Of a DNA stretch of 64,000 nt, positions 17,345-27,331 are shown piece after piece. The notes beneath the pieces are model-generated. The model was not told where the DNA came from. It saw only the letters and a list, made by a program, of their open reading frames with translations, and searched no databases. Source of the stretch: Bacteroidales bacterium (GTDB lineage: Bacteria; Bacteroidota; Bacteroidia; Bacteroidales; Lentimicrobiaceae); contig JADJEQ010000040.1 in NCBI GenBank assembly GCA_016709025.1, positions 114,981 through 178,980 of the forward strand, written 5' to 3'. The translations under genes and the position numbers were made by a program. Numbering within the stretch: position 1 is the stretch's first letter; each line of letters begins with the position of its first letter.

Positions 17345-19759
17345 ATGAAATTTAAAGTTTTACCGGCTTTGCTGGTACTTCTGCCATTTTTGGCATTAGC
17401 GCAGTTTACAATAAAAGGAAGGGTAATCGATGCTCAGACAGGCGTTTCGCTGCAAGGGGCGCATCTAAACCTCAATAACCGTCTGGTGAAAGTCACCACC
17501 AACGACAAAGGCATGTTCGAAATAACCGGGATGAAGGCAGGTGACTACAAACTTAAAGTCACCTATATGGGTTATCACACATGGGAAGCACTTTTCGATA
17601 TTTCTGAAAACAAAACCATGTTGATTTCAATGGAACAGGCCCCATTATTGACCAGTGAAACCATCATCCTTTCAACCAGGGCCAACGAAAAAACGCCGGT
17701 TGCATATCAGAATCTTTCAGAAGAAGATATCTCGGAACTTGACCAGGGGCGTGATATTCCGTTTTTACTCGACCAAATGCCAGCGACCGTCGTTACCTCA
17801 GATGCAGGAGCCGGTGTCGGATATACAGGTTTCCGCATAAGGGGAACCGACATGAACAGGATCAACATCACCGTAAATGGCATTCCGTTAAACGATGCTG
17901 AATCACACAGCGTTTTCTGGGTAAATATGCCGGATTTCGCATCTTCGGTCGGAAGTCTTCAGGTGCAACGTGGCGTAGGTACTTCAACCAATGGGGCCGC
18001 GGCTTTCGGAGCCAGTATCAACCTGCAGACAGCCACACCTTCGCCCGAACCATATGGAGAAATTACCAATGCTGCCGGTTCATTCAATACCTTGCGACAT
18101 ACCATTTCAGCAGGTACAGGACTTATCAGAAACAAGTGGGCCCTGGATGCCAGGCTGTCGAAACTAAGTTCTGACGGGTTCATTGATCGCGCAACTTCAG
18201 ACCTGAAATCGTTCTATGTCTCAGGAGGATACTATGGCAAAACAACAATAGTCAGGATTAACATCTTTTCCGGCAAAGAAATCACCTACCAGGCCTGGGA
18301 TGGAGTTCCTTCAGACACCCTGAAAACAAACCGCACCTATAACGGAATGGGAAAATACACCGATTACCTCGGGAATACAGGTTTCTACGAAAATGAAACC
18401 GACAATTACCAGCAGGACCATTATCAGTTTATGCTTTCACAACGGCTGGCCGGACATCTGACGGCCAATCTTGCAATTCACTACACAAAGGGATTTGGTT
18501 ATTACGAACAGTTTAAGGATGACGAAGATCTGGAAGATTACCTTATTACTCCGGTAAGCGTACCCGGAAATGATACCTCATTTATTACCCAAAGTGATCT
18601 GATCAGGAGAAAATACCTCGACAACGACTTCTATGGCCTCACCTGGTCGCTGAATTACGAAAAAAACAAGCTTAACCTGGTAGCCGGAGGATCAGCAAAC
18701 CAATATGATGGCTTGCATTACGGCGAAGTTATCTGGGCTGAGTTTGCTCAGACAGCAGGATACGACCACCGCTGGTACGAAGGTACGGGTGATAAACGTG
18801 ACCTGAACTTTTACACCAAAGCCCAATACCAGGTTACCCGGAATCTGAGCCTTTTTGCAGATCTGCAGCTCAGAGGAATTAATTATAATCTGTCCGGAAA
18901 AGACGACGACCAGCGCGACATCACACAACAGCATGACTTTTTGTTTTTCAATCCGAAAGCAGGGATATATTACAATTTAAAAAATAAAGGCAGCTTGTAT
19001 CTCAGTTTTGCAATTGCCAACCGCGAACCCAACCGTGACAATTATACCGATGCTGACCCAGGTAAACCAGCACCCGTCGCTGAAACGCTCTTTGATTATG
19101 AATTGGGATATCACTATACCAATGATTTTGTGAAGGCCACAGCAAACCTTTATTACATGCATTACCGCGATCAGTTGGTATTAACCGGCGCAATCAACGA
19201 CGTGGGGGCAGCCATCATGACCAATGTACCTGATTCATACCGCACCGGGGTTGAATTGACAGGCGCCGTCAGGATTACACCAAAACTTAGTGCGAATGCC
19301 AATATTACCATAAGCAGCAGTAAAGTAAAAGACTTTACCGAGTTTGTGGATGACTGGGATAACTGGGGTTTACAGCTCGAAAACAAACTGGAAAACACCG
19401 ACCTTGCCTTCTCGCCTAAAATGGTTGGAGGAGCCGGGATTTCATGGGCTTTTCTGAAAGGATTTGAGCTTGCTGTAAACACCAAACATGTTTCAAAACA
19501 GTATATCGACAACACCGCTTCTGATGATCGCAGCCTTGATCCATATTTCGTTAGCAACCTCAGGTTGAGCTGGATGCTTGTGCCTGAGTTTATCCGGGGC
19601 ATTCAAGTTAACCTGAACGTAAATAACCTGTTCAATGCTGAATATGAAACCAATGCCTGGGTTTACAGGTACTACACCGACGGCAGCTATAGCAAGCTTG
19701 ACGGGTATTTCCCGCAGGCCGGCATAAATTTTATGGCCGGGTTTACGCTGAAACTTTAA
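17345..19759 (+). CDS. TonB-dependent receptor, probable thiamine transporter
   Basis: 804 residues: signal peptide (LLPFLALAQ/F), a CarboxypepD_reg-like domain (FTIKGRVIDAQTGVSLQGAH), a plug with GYTGFRIRGTDMNRINITVN and VQRGVGTSTNGAAAFGASIN, and a 22-strand barrel ending in the aromatic-rich GINFMAGFTLKL. It should carry a substrate across the outer membrane using TonB energy. The TPP riboswitch directly upstream indicates thiamine or a thiamine precursor as substrate; that is inference from regulation, in line with the predicted thiamine receptors of Bacteroidota. No inner-membrane PnuT-type partner is adjacent. Confidence 0.9.
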   Translation: MKFKVLPALLVLLPFLALAQFTIKGRVIDAQTGVSLQGAHLNLNNRLVKVTTNDKGMFEITGMKAGDYKLKVTYMGYHTWEALFDISENKTMLISMEQAPLLTSETIILSTRANEKTPVAYQNLSEEDISELDQGRDIPFLLDQMPATVVTSDAGAGVGYTGFRIRGTDMNRINITVNGIPLNDAESHSVFWVNMPDFASSVGSLQVQRGVGTSTNGAAAFGASINLQTATPSPEPYGEITNAAGSFNTLRHTISAGTGLIRNKWALDARLSKLSSDGFIDRATSDLKSFYVSGGYYGKTTIVRINIFSGKEITYQAWDGVPSDTLKTNRTYNGMGKYTDYLGNTGFYENETDNYQQDHYQFMLSQRLAGHLTANLAIHYTKGFGYYEQFKDDEDLEDYLITPVSVPGNDTSFITQSDLIRRKYLDNDFYGLTWSLNYEKNKLNLVAGGSANQYDGLHYGEVIWAEFAQTAGYDHRWYEGTGDKRDLNFYTKAQYQVTRNLSLFADLQLRGINYNLSGKDDDQRDITQQHDFLFFNPKAGIYYNLKNKGSLYLSFAIANREPNRDNYTDADPGKPAPVAETLFDYELGYHYTNDFVKATANLYYMHYRDQLVLTGAINDVGAAIMTNVPDSYRTGVELTGAVRITPKLSANANITISSSKVKDFTEFVDDWDNWGLQLENKLENTDLAFSPKMVGGAGISWAFLKGFELAVNTKHVSKQYIDNTASDDRSLDPYFVSNLRLSWMLVPEFIRGIQVNLNVNNLFNAEYETNAWVYRYYTDGSYSKLDGYFPQAGINFMAGFTLKL

Positions 19760-20101
19760 CTCAAATTGTAAGCAATCCGCAATATAACATTCTCATCGTT
19801 ATCGTAATTTCCATCAATTTCCAAATCAGGATTTTGCCATTGTCTGTGATGTTAAATTTGAAACCCGCCTTAAAGGACGGGTCTATTCAGAGATTTTAAT
19901 GAAATTTAAACAGTCTCTTGGTTTAACATAAAAAAGACGGATTTCATCCTACTGGCTTCAGGGTTCTGTTTTCAGGTTCCCCGTCTCCCGAATCGGTTGA
20001 AAATCAATCAGCAAGTTCATTTTGTTTAGAATGCATATAAATGAGTAGCGTTGGTAAGTGGAAAAGCTATTATAGCTATATTTAAACACTTTTTACCGTA
20101 C
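19760..20101. other. Intergenic region with a hairpin
   Basis: About 340 bases. ACCCGCCTTAAAGGACGGGT (19863-19882) can form a hairpin that may end the receptor transcript. The rest holds no recognisable element. An in-frame TTG at 20051 belongs to the next frame but is not a convincing start. Confidence 0.45.
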
Positions 20102-20494
20102 ATGCGCCTTCTTTACGTCACAGCCCTGATATTTTTGTTGCTGGCCCAGCCACTCAGTATGTCGTGGATTTATGTGTCGTTCAAACTGAATCAGGCAAGC
20201 ATTGCGAAAAACCTTTGCGTTCAGAAAGAAATTGAAGGCAATAAATGCCAGGGCTGTTGCCAACTGAAAAAGCAATTGAAGAAATCAGATCAGGCTGATC
20301 AGAGAGAATTGCCGAAAAGCCAGCGTTTAAAGGGTGAAAGCCCTTTCTGCAGCCGGCACCTGCAAAACCGGGACATTTTACCTGATCCGATGGAAAAAGA
20401 AGAAACCTATTTCATAAGGAATACCTGGATTGAAAATCCTTCTGTTATTGTTGAAATTTTTCACCCTCCTAAAATCACCATTTATAAGGCTTAG
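20102..20494 (+). CDS. Small Cys-rich protein paired with a copper-type TonB receptor
   Basis: 130 residues from the ATG at 20102, which opens into a hydrophobic segment (MRLLYVTALIFLLLAQPL); an earlier TTG gives a poor N-terminus. After it comes the conserved block FKLNQASIAKNLCVQKE and NKCQGCCQLKKQLKK with clustered cysteines, then a Lys/Glu-rich part and a C-terminal PPKI motif. Proteins of this shape recur next to copper-type TonB receptors in Bacteroidota; no function has been assigned that I know of. The receptor gene follows after 179 bases. A metal-related envelope role is inferred. Confidence 0.7.
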   Translation: MRLLYVTALIFLLLAQPLSMSWIYVSFKLNQASIAKNLCVQKEIEGNKCQGCCQLKKQLKKSDQADQRELPKSQRLKGESPFCSRHLQNRDILPDPMEKEETYFIRNTWIENPSVIVEIFHPPKITIYKA

Positions 20495-20673
20495 CCTTAT
20501 TGACCGGACTTTCTTTTACTTATTGTGATCTAACTGAAGAAAAGTCTCCGGAGAGTATTTTATTATTTTCATTCTACGGTGCAGAGTGCAATTCAGGCAT
20601 TGGGCTTTATCAGACTCAGTGTTATGATGTTGCATTTCATTCACTGTTATATCCATCTTATTATTAATAACCT

Positions 20674-22926
20674 ATGACACGAACGAAATACATCGTTCTG
20701 TTGGGCATGTTACTTTTAGCCATGCTTGGCTCAACAGCCCAACAGATAAAATTACTGGATTTCAGCCGGCAAACACCTGTCAGCGAAGCTGCATTCAAAT
20801 ATGGTGATCAAAAAGGAATCACCGGAAAGGATGGAAGTTTTACGATCCGTTACAGTGAAAAAGTTTCATTGGAGATATCCCATATCAATTACGGAACATG
20901 GTTGCTATCGCCGGCTGAAGTAAAACGTGCTGTTGAAACAGGCGTAATATTTAAGGAAGAGGTAAGTTATTCCCTTCAGCCTGTAACCGTGGTGGCAATC
21001 CACACACCTGTTTCAGGTAATTCAGTATTGGCGCTGAGTTCCCGCGACAGGCTTGCCCATGACGGCGGCGATCTTCTCAACAATATAGAGGGATTCAGTT
21101 CGATCCGCAAAAGCGGGGCCTATGGATTCGACCCGGTTTTCAGAGGATTCAAATACGATCAGCTGAATGTGGTGATTGATGGTGCACAATCAGCTTCGGC
21201 TGCCTGCCCCAACCGGATGGATCCACCCACCAGCCAGGTGGCGCCCAACATGATCAGCCATATTGAGGTGCAGAAAGGACCCCATTCGCTGCGCTATGGC
21301 AATGCTTTCGGTGCTACAATTAACTATGTGCCTGCAGCCCCGCGATTTTCAGAAAAACAGCATGTCTATGGAAGGCTTACCAGCAGTATCGAAACCAACG
21401 GAACCGTAACCCGAAACGAAGGAACCATCGGCATGAGTACAAAAAATACAGATCTCAGACTCTTTGGATCTTTTGCCAGGGGCACCGATTACAAAGATGG
21501 GGATGGGAATAAGGTTCCGGCTGATTTTATGAGGGGCAGCGCAGGAGCTACGCTCGGATTTAAGGTTTCCGATTATCAGACACTGACCTTAACAGCCACC
21601 AGGAACTTCGCCCGGGATACAGATTTCCCCGCCTTACCCATGGACCTGAGAAGCGACGATACCTGGCTGCTGAATGCAAAGCACATAGCAAAGTTCAGGG
21701 ATAAATACCTGAAAACATGGACTACAGCCATTTATGCCACTTTTGTTGACCACAAAATGGACAATCTGTCAAAATCAATAGAACCCCGGACCATGAATGC
21801 ATACACGCCTGCCAAAACCAAAACCTATGGGGGTAAAACAGAGGGCAGCTGGCAAACCGGAAATTCAAAATTGTTTGCCGGTGCCGATTTACGGATCGAT
21901 AAAGCCGAAGGTAAAAGAGAACGGGAATTTATTGCCGGACCGAATGCCGGAAAAACCTTCTACGACAATGTATGGCAAAACGGAACAATCAGTAAAAGTG
22001 CCTTCTTTGCGGAATACCAGAGGTCGGTTAACGATGTTTCACTGATTTTTTCGGGTAGGTTTGAGTTAAATCAATCGGGTATTGATGATGTTGCAACTGA
22101 ATTCAGTAAAATATACGAAAACACGGAATCAACCCAATTTAACCCTTCTGTCAGCCTGGGAGCAATAAAGCATTTCGGCGGGAAAATCTCGCTGGGCTTT
22201 TGGTTAGGCCGCGCCCAAAGAAGCGGCAATATGACTGAACGGTTTATCAATTACCTTCCGGTCGGACAGGATGCTTATGAACTGCTGGGCAATCCGGAAC
22301 TGAATCCTGAAGTAAACAACGAAGCCGACCTGAACCTTAGCTATAAATCTGAAAAGTCCGCAATCAGCGTCGATGTCTTTGCTTCTCTGCTGCAGGATTA
22401 CATTTCCTCTGAAATAGATACCAGTCTGGTTCCCAAATTCCCGACGAGTCCGGGAGTCAGGCAGTTTCAAAATATCAGCAAAGCATTTAAAACCGGCTTT
22501 GAACTCAGCTGGAGACAATCGCTTACCGGCTTTCTTGATCAGCGTGTTTCATTAGCATACACATATGGTCAAAACATTTCTAAGGATGAGCCATTGCCTG
22601 AAATTGCTCCGCTTGATTTCCGTTATTCGCTGAACGGTAGCTTCTTCAGCGGTAAACTTCGTCCGGCCATAAGCCTCAGACATGTAACGAAACAGGACAG
22701 AATATCAATCGATTACGGCGAAACAAAAACACCCGCTTTCACCCTCGTTGACATTAACCTGACTTACCGGATTTCGAAAATTATCAGTACAACCGCCGGT
22801 ATTCAAAACCTGCTGAACGAAACCTATTATGAACACCTGAACCGCACCATCGGAGGAACAACGCCAAGGGAAATCTTTGCGCCCGGCAGAAATTTCTTCC
22901 TTTCAGTGACACTTGATCTTAACTGA
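20674..22926 (+). CDS. TonB-dependent receptor, OprC/NosA-like (probable copper)
   Basis: 750 residues with a signal peptide (IVLLGMLLLAMLGSTAQ/Q), a short CarboxypepD_reg-like region, a plug containing the motif ACPNRMDPPTSQVAPNMI followed by HIEVQKGPHSLRYGNAFG, and a barrel ending FLSVTLDLN. The PNRMDPPTS motif is typical of the OprC/NosA group of copper receptors. Together with the upstream Cys-rich protein this points to copper uptake across the outer membrane. The gene ends at a strong terminator. Confidence 0.88.
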   Translation: MTRTKYIVLLGMLLLAMLGSTAQQIKLLDFSRQTPVSEAAFKYGDQKGITGKDGSFTIRYSEKVSLEISHINYGTWLLSPAEVKRAVETGVIFKEEVSYSLQPVTVVAIHTPVSGNSVLALSSRDRLAHDGGDLLNNIEGFSSIRKSGAYGFDPVFRGFKYDQLNVVIDGAQSASAACPNRMDPPTSQVAPNMISHIEVQKGPHSLRYGNAFGATINYVPAAPRFSEKQHVYGRLTSSIETNGTVTRNEGTIGMSTKNTDLRLFGSFARGTDYKDGDGNKVPADFMRGSAGATLGFKVSDYQTLTLTATRNFARDTDFPALPMDLRSDDTWLLNAKHIAKFRDKYLKTWTTAIYATFVDHKMDNLSKSIEPRTMNAYTPAKTKTYGGKTEGSWQTGNSKLFAGADLRIDKAEGKREREFIAGPNAGKTFYDNVWQNGTISKSAFFAEYQRSVNDVSLIFSGRFELNQSGIDDVATEFSKIYENTESTQFNPSVSLGAIKHFGGKISLGFWLGRAQRSGNMTERFINYLPVGQDAYELLGNPELNPEVNNEADLNLSYKSEKSAISVDVFASLLQDYISSEIDTSLVPKFPTSPGVRQFQNISKAFKTGFELSWRQSLTGFLDQRVSLAYTYGQNISKDEPLPEIAPLDFRYSLNGSFFSGKLRPAISLRHVTKQDRISIDYGETKTPAFTLVDINLTYRISKIISTTAGIQNLLNETYYEHLNRTIGGTTPREIFAPGRNFFLSVTLDLN

Positions 22927-22939
22927 TCCAATAAATAAA

Positions 22940-22990
22940 AGAGGTGGTCTCTTGAGTATGTTAAGGCTCAAGAGACCACCTCTTCTATTT
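22940..22990 (+). terminator. Strong hairpin terminator, convergent genes
   Basis: Perfect 17-bp stem (AGAGGTGGTCTCTTGAG paired with CTCAAGAGACCACCTCT) with a 10-base loop, AT-rich on both sides. It separates the copper receptor from the convergent T9SS gene. Confidence 0.9.
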
Positions 22991-23002
22991 ACGCGTTGAT
23001 CC

Positions 23003-24571
23003 CTACCTGATGATAATTTTCTTAACCGAAACGGCTGTGTTGCATATCAGTTTTGCGAGGTAAACACCAGCCGCAACATTACTGATATCAATATCTGTTA
23101 CCCTGTTGCTGCCAGAAACACGCAACACTTCCTTTCCGCTGAGGCTGCTGAGCGTAATTGTATTAGGTCCGGGATAACCAGACTCCACCATCAGATGGTC
23201 ATTTGCCGGATTCGGGTAGACAGCAAAACATTTCGCCGAATAATCATCTGGAATACCAGTATTCAGATCAGCAGCAAGTTTTGCCAGGTATGGATAATAA
23301 TACGAGTCGTTGGTATATGAACAGGTATCAAACTGAGTCGTACCGTGGCTGATTCCGGTAATATAAAGGTTACCTTCACTATCACCATCGATTGCAACGG
23401 CCTCACTGTATCCTTCAGCAATACCAGTTTTTGCCCAGTTTGGCTGACCTTCAGAAGATAAATTCAACACAATTGTTTGAGAGCTGAAATCATCAGATGA
23501 AGTAACAACACCATTTCCCCAATCGATCGTACCGAGGGTAGAACCTGTTATGGAAATGGAATTATCAGGTAAAATAGAAATTGGTTTGGATTTGCCTAAC
23601 TCTGAATTGCCTGTTAAAACCTGAGGTACTTCGAAACCCCATTGAACCTGACCCTCACCATTGAATGCAGTTACAAAAAAGTCAGAACCCCAGGAAGGAC
23701 CCATTAAGGTCAGCGTATCAAATATTGCTTCCATAAACAATGGCCCTGACCATATAATTCTGCCAATATTGTCGATTGAAACTTTATTTGTAGTGCAGGT
23801 TATATCCTCCACAAACTTCACCCATTGAGGAAAGCCCTGAGGATTATACTTTACCAGATATTTGCTGTATGAAAATAAGGTTGGGTAAGACACTCCTCCA
23901 AATAAACCCTGGGTGTCAGAGCAAGAGCCGGATGCGTAGACATTACCTTCCAGATCCAAAGCAAGACCTGTAGCCAAAGGCACATTCATCTGCTGTATTG
24001 TTCTGACTACATTACCATCCGCATCAAATTCAGTAATGTTGGATTCTGACCATTCGGAATGTGCGAGATACACATGGTCCTGATAAACAGCAAGGTCTTC
24101 AGGAACTGCGTTGGCGAACAGCGTGGACAAATTGATTGCCCATTCAATTGTTCCGGAAGGAGAAACCTTTAAAAGAAATCCTTCAATGAAGGTATTATTG
24201 TAAAGTAGCTGAGAGCCATCCCAGAAATGAAGTGTATTCAACGTTTGTCCGGTTACATACAAATTTCCTTCTGAGTCTGTTTCCATATCGTTCAAAGTAG
24301 CGCTCCCGGTGATTTCGTATTCATGCAGAAGATTACCGTTGCTGTTATATTGCGCCAGAAACAGGTTGCCCATGGCTTCATTGTAAAATTCCACGAAATT
24401 CTTCATTCCGCCCTGCCAGATGGTACCATCGGGTGAAGTCGTAACCGAATAACTGAGCATATTGGGGTTCAATTCGTAGTCGATATCTCTTCCATGTACC
24501 CATTCGAAAGACTGGGAAGACAGGTTATTTACGAAGGTGATAAATATGAAAAGTGTAAATATTATCCGCAT
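23003..24571 (-). CDS. T9SS-secreted beta-propeller-like protein
   Basis: 522 residues. Signal peptide (MRIIFTLFIFITFVNNLSS/Q) and a series of repeats of the form GNLYVTGQT/GNVYASGSC/GNLYITGIS spaced ~60 residues, as in SBBP/NHL-like propellers. The C-terminal type IX sorting tail is YPNPANDHLMVESG...LSGKEVLRV...AAGVYLAKL..VKKIIIR. It should be exported by Sec, then by T9SS to the cell surface or medium. The substrate or role of the propeller is unknown. Monocistronic. Confidence 0.88.
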   Translation of the reverse strand: MRIIFTLFIFITFVNNLSSQSFEWVHGRDIDYELNPNMLSYSVTTSPDGTIWQGGMKNFVEFYNEAMGNLFLAQYNSNGNLLHEYEITGSATLNDMETDSEGNLYVTGQTLNTLHFWDGSQLLYNNTFIEGFLLKVSPSGTIEWAINLSTLFANAVPEDLAVYQDHVYLAHSEWSESNITEFDADGNVVRTIQQMNVPLATGLALDLEGNVYASGSCSDTQGLFGGVSYPTLFSYSKYLVKYNPQGFPQWVKFVEDITCTTNKVSIDNIGRIIWSGPLFMEAIFDTLTLMGPSWGSDFFVTAFNGEGQVQWGFEVPQVLTGNSELGKSKPISILPDNSISITGSTLGTIDWGNGVVTSSDDFSSQTIVLNLSSEGQPNWAKTGIAEGYSEAVAIDGDSEGNLYITGISHGTTQFDTCSYTNDSYYYPYLAKLAADLNTGIPDDYSAKCFAVYPNPANDHLMVESGYPGPNTITLSSLSGKEVLRVSGSNRVTDIDISNVAAGVYLAKLICNTAVSVKKIIIR

Positions 24572-24757
24572 AGCATCCGATTTTAAGGTGAATAAAATAT
24601 TTTCATCAGGCTAAACTGCTGATTAACCTGCATCTATATATGTAACAAATTAGATATATTTTTGTTGAAAGAGAGGAGGATATATAAGGTATATCAGCGG
24701 AGAAATTTCAGGCTATTGCTGAATAACAAAGCTTATGTAAAGAATTCCGGAAAACCA

Positions 24758-26113
24758 CTACCTGACTGCTGAAAGAATATCGCGCAGCAAGGAATTAAAA
24801 TCCATTACATGATCCGGCTTGGGTGAATAACCCAGAATAACAACAGCCATCTGTTGTTCAGGTAATATAAAAATCCTCTGTCCGTCGTGCCCTTTGCAAT
24901 AGAACATGTTCGCCGGTGCATCTGGAAACTCTTTGTTGCCGTTTAACCAGAAAGATGAGCCATAGGCACCATCACTGCCGGATACAGGAGTTGTGGTGTA
25001 TTTCACCCAGCCTTCCGGTAAAATCCGCTCACCGTTAAAAATCCCATCCTGCAGATATAACAAGGCAAAGCGCGCATAGTCGCGGGTTGTTGCGTATATA
25101 TACGAGGAACCTACCAATGTACCTGAAGCATCTGCTTCAAAAACGGCATCGGGCATCCCGATCCGGTTAAACAAGCGTTCCGGAGCAAGGCGAAAATATT
25201 CATCATCATTATTTATTGCTTTGCGGATAAGCCCTGATACCAGGTTGGTAGATCCGGACGAATAATACCATTCAGAGCCCGGAGCAGATTTCAGCTGATG
25301 ACCGGCCACATAGGCGGCAAAGTCGGATTCGCGATGCAGCATCAGGTTCACATCTGAGCCACTGCCATAATCCTCGTTCCATTTCAGTCCACTCTGCATC
25401 TGCAGCAGGTTGTTGATGGAAATACTCTTCCGGTCATCGTTTTGCCATTCAGGAATATCAGCAGGCTTGTTGATGTCCAATTTACCATCCTGCACCAAAA
25501 TACCGGCCAGGGCATTTGTAAAGCTCTTAGCCATCGACCATGAGAGAAACCGGGTTTTTTGATTGAACTCCGGCCGGTACTTCTCAATAACGGGAATTCC
25601 CTTGTGCATTACCACAAATGCAAATGCATGACCGTTGTATGCATCCTTCCCGATCAGATTATCCGCAATCTGACCGAGTCTCGCCAGGTCGATGCCAAAT
25701 ATAATTTTGCCCGGGAGGATATCACCGAGAGGCCATGAAACAGAATCCTGGTTATAATCAGGCTTCGTTCCGGAAGGAAATACAACTCTTTGCAAAGTCT
25801 CTTCCTCATCCCCATGCACGATCGTACATCCGAAACCATCGCGGTAAATGGCTGTTGATTTGCCCCAGAGGAAGCGGCTGGTTACCTTTTTCTGAATGGT
25901 ATCAACTTCATTCGAGGTGTATCTGATAACTGAAAAATTCAGATCCAGGGCTTCAACATCAGCCTGGTCCCTGCCGGAGATAAATACAGCCGAAGCCAGG
26001 TTTTTCGCAGCATAGCCGGTAATTATTGGTAAAAGCGAATTTATATAAAAGGCTCCAACGGTTAGCCCTGCCAGAAATACGACCAGAATTGAATAAATTA
26101 TTTTCTTTTTCAT
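24758..26113 (-). CDS. Serine hydrolase of the class C beta-lactamase/esterase family
   Basis: 451 residues with an N-terminal membrane anchor or uncleaved signal (IIYSILVVFLAGLTVGAFYI). The nucleophile motif is SMAKS (SxxK) in LSWSMAKSFTNALAGI, and the second motif is YSSGSTN (YxN), as in NylB-like carboxylesterases. Late blocks GSSFWLNGNKEFPDAP and FYCKGHDGQRIFILP (HxG) are also kept. Family members hydrolyse esters, short amide oligomers or D-amino-acid peptides; the substrate here is unknown. It acts in the periplasm. Monocistronic and divergent from smpB. Confidence 0.9.
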   Translation of the reverse strand: MKKKIIYSILVVFLAGLTVGAFYINSLLPIITGYAAKNLASAVFISGRDQADVEALDLNFSVIRYTSNEVDTIQKKVTSRFLWGKSTAIYRDGFGCTIVHGDEEETLQRVVFPSGTKPDYNQDSVSWPLGDILPGKIIFGIDLARLGQIADNLIGKDAYNGHAFAFVVMHKGIPVIEKYRPEFNQKTRFLSWSMAKSFTNALAGILVQDGKLDINKPADIPEWQNDDRKSISINNLLQMQSGLKWNEDYGSGSDVNLMLHRESDFAAYVAGHQLKSAPGSEWYYSSGSTNLVSGLIRKAINNDDEYFRLAPERLFNRIGMPDAVFEADASGTLVGSSYIYATTRDYARFALLYLQDGIFNGERILPEGWVKYTTTPVSGSDGAYGSSFWLNGNKEFPDAPANMFYCKGHDGQRIFILPEQQMAVVILGYSPKPDHVMDFNSLLRDILSAVR

Positions 26114-26262
26114 TTAATGGGTTTTAGCACCGGTAAACCAAATGATTCTCAACGTAAAATTAACTTTTTTGGCAGTATTCCAAAGCAGTGTTAATAAAAG
26201 AAATTATCATCAAATTAAGCAGAACATGAATCGCATAGTTAATTCAAAACATCGCTGAAGAG

Positions 26263-26290
26263 TTGAATCCATCCAAAATCCTTACCTTTG
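26263..26290 (+). promoter_or_regulatory. smpB promoter
   Basis: TTG at 26263-26265, a 17-base gap and TACCTTTG at 26283-26290, only 19 bases before the start codon: a short leader. Confidence 0.7.
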
Positions 26291-26309
26291 CTACCTCGTT
26301 CCACGATTT

Positions 26310-26756
26310 ATGCCGGCAACCATCAATATCAAAAATAAAAGAGCAGCCTTTGAATACTTCCTTACAGAAGAGTTCATTGCTGGAATTGTTTTAACTGGTA
26401 CCGAAATCAAATCGTTGCGCGATGGCAAGGCCAACCTGACAGATGCTTTCTGCGCTTTCGAAGGCGATGAGTTGTTTGTGAAGAATCTGCACATCAGCGA
26501 ATACAAATACGGCACCTATTCAAATCATGAACCCAAACGCGACCGCAAACTGTTGCTTAACCGCCGTGAACTGAATAAAATAATCTCAAAGACCCGCGAG
26601 AAAGGGCTGACAATTATCCCTACCTTACTGTTTATCAATGAGAAGGGCCTGGCAAAAATCAAAATAGCCATAGCTAAAGGAAAGAAACTCTACGATAAAC
26701 GGGAAACACTCAAGACAAAGGATAACCGGCGTGAAATTGAAAGGCACAGGGAGTAG
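26310..26756 (+). CDS. smpB: SsrA-binding protein SmpB
   Basis: 148 residues, family length. NIKNKRAAFEYFLTEEFIAG, VLTGTEIKSLRDGKANLTDAF, HISEYKYGTYSNHEP and RDRKLLLNRRELNKI are diagnostic. The basic C-terminal tail (KGKKLYDKRETLKTKD, RREIERH) is the part that enters the empty mRNA channel. SmpB binds tmRNA and delivers it to stalled ribosomes for trans-translation. The tmRNA gene is not in the window. Confidence 0.97.
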   Translation: MPATINIKNKRAAFEYFLTEEFIAGIVLTGTEIKSLRDGKANLTDAFCAFEGDELFVKNLHISEYKYGTYSNHEPKRDRKLLLNRRELNKIISKTREKGLTIIPTLLFINEKGLAKIKIAIAKGKKLYDKRETLKTKDNRREIERHRE

Positions 26757-26763
26757 GAAGTCG

Positions 26764-27290
26764 GAATATCTAATTTCTAATTTCTAATTTCCAAAACTAC
26801 AAGCTCAAAGTCTAAAGTCTAAAGTCCAAAGTGAAATTGGATTTAAGTAATCAGCCTGAAAAATTACGCTCAACCCCTAGATGCAAAAGTGTTCGAGTTG
26901 CCATTTTCCAGTTTCCCTATTATTCCAACACCACAAGCTCAAAGTCAAAACCTGCCCGCCGCTCTACCCGCCGCAGGAGGGCAGGCGGGGTTTAAAGCTT
27001 AAAGTAAGGTTTGGGTTCAATATTCGGCATGTGAAATTCCATTCTTCACCATTCCAGCATTCCATCATTCCAATATTCCACTATTCCAATATTCCATCTG
27101 CTAATCAGCTAATTTGCTAATCAGCTAACCTGCCAGCCGGCAGGCTGGTTTGCTAATTTCCATTATTCCATTATTCCATCATTCCATCATTCCAATATCC
27201 TCATTTGCTATTCCACTAATTCGCTAATCAGCTAATCAGCTAATTTCCATCATTCCATCATTCCATCATTCCATTCCTGAAATATTCCGA
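26764..27290. repeat. Mixed heptamer tract (ATTTCTA, AAAGTCT, ATTCCAT, GCTAATC)
   Basis: About 530 bases between smpB and the thioredoxin-like gene. Runs of TCTAATT, AAAGTCT, CATTCCA and GCTAATC/GCTAATT alternate. The word families and their order resemble 16.78-17.07 kb. A G+C-rich inverted pair CCTGCC/GGCAGG occurs at 26959-26986 and at 27130-27147. Confidence 0.85.
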
Positions 27291-27297
27291 ATTCCAT

Positions 27298-27305
27298 TAT
27301 CTTTG
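27298..27305 (+). promoter_or_regulatory. -7 promoter element of the thioredoxin-like gene
   Basis: TATCTTTG matches TAnnTTTG and lies directly at the end of the heptamer tract, 26 bases before the start codon. Confidence 0.6.
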
Positions 27306-27331
27306 AACCCTGAATTTAAAAATAAACAGCC

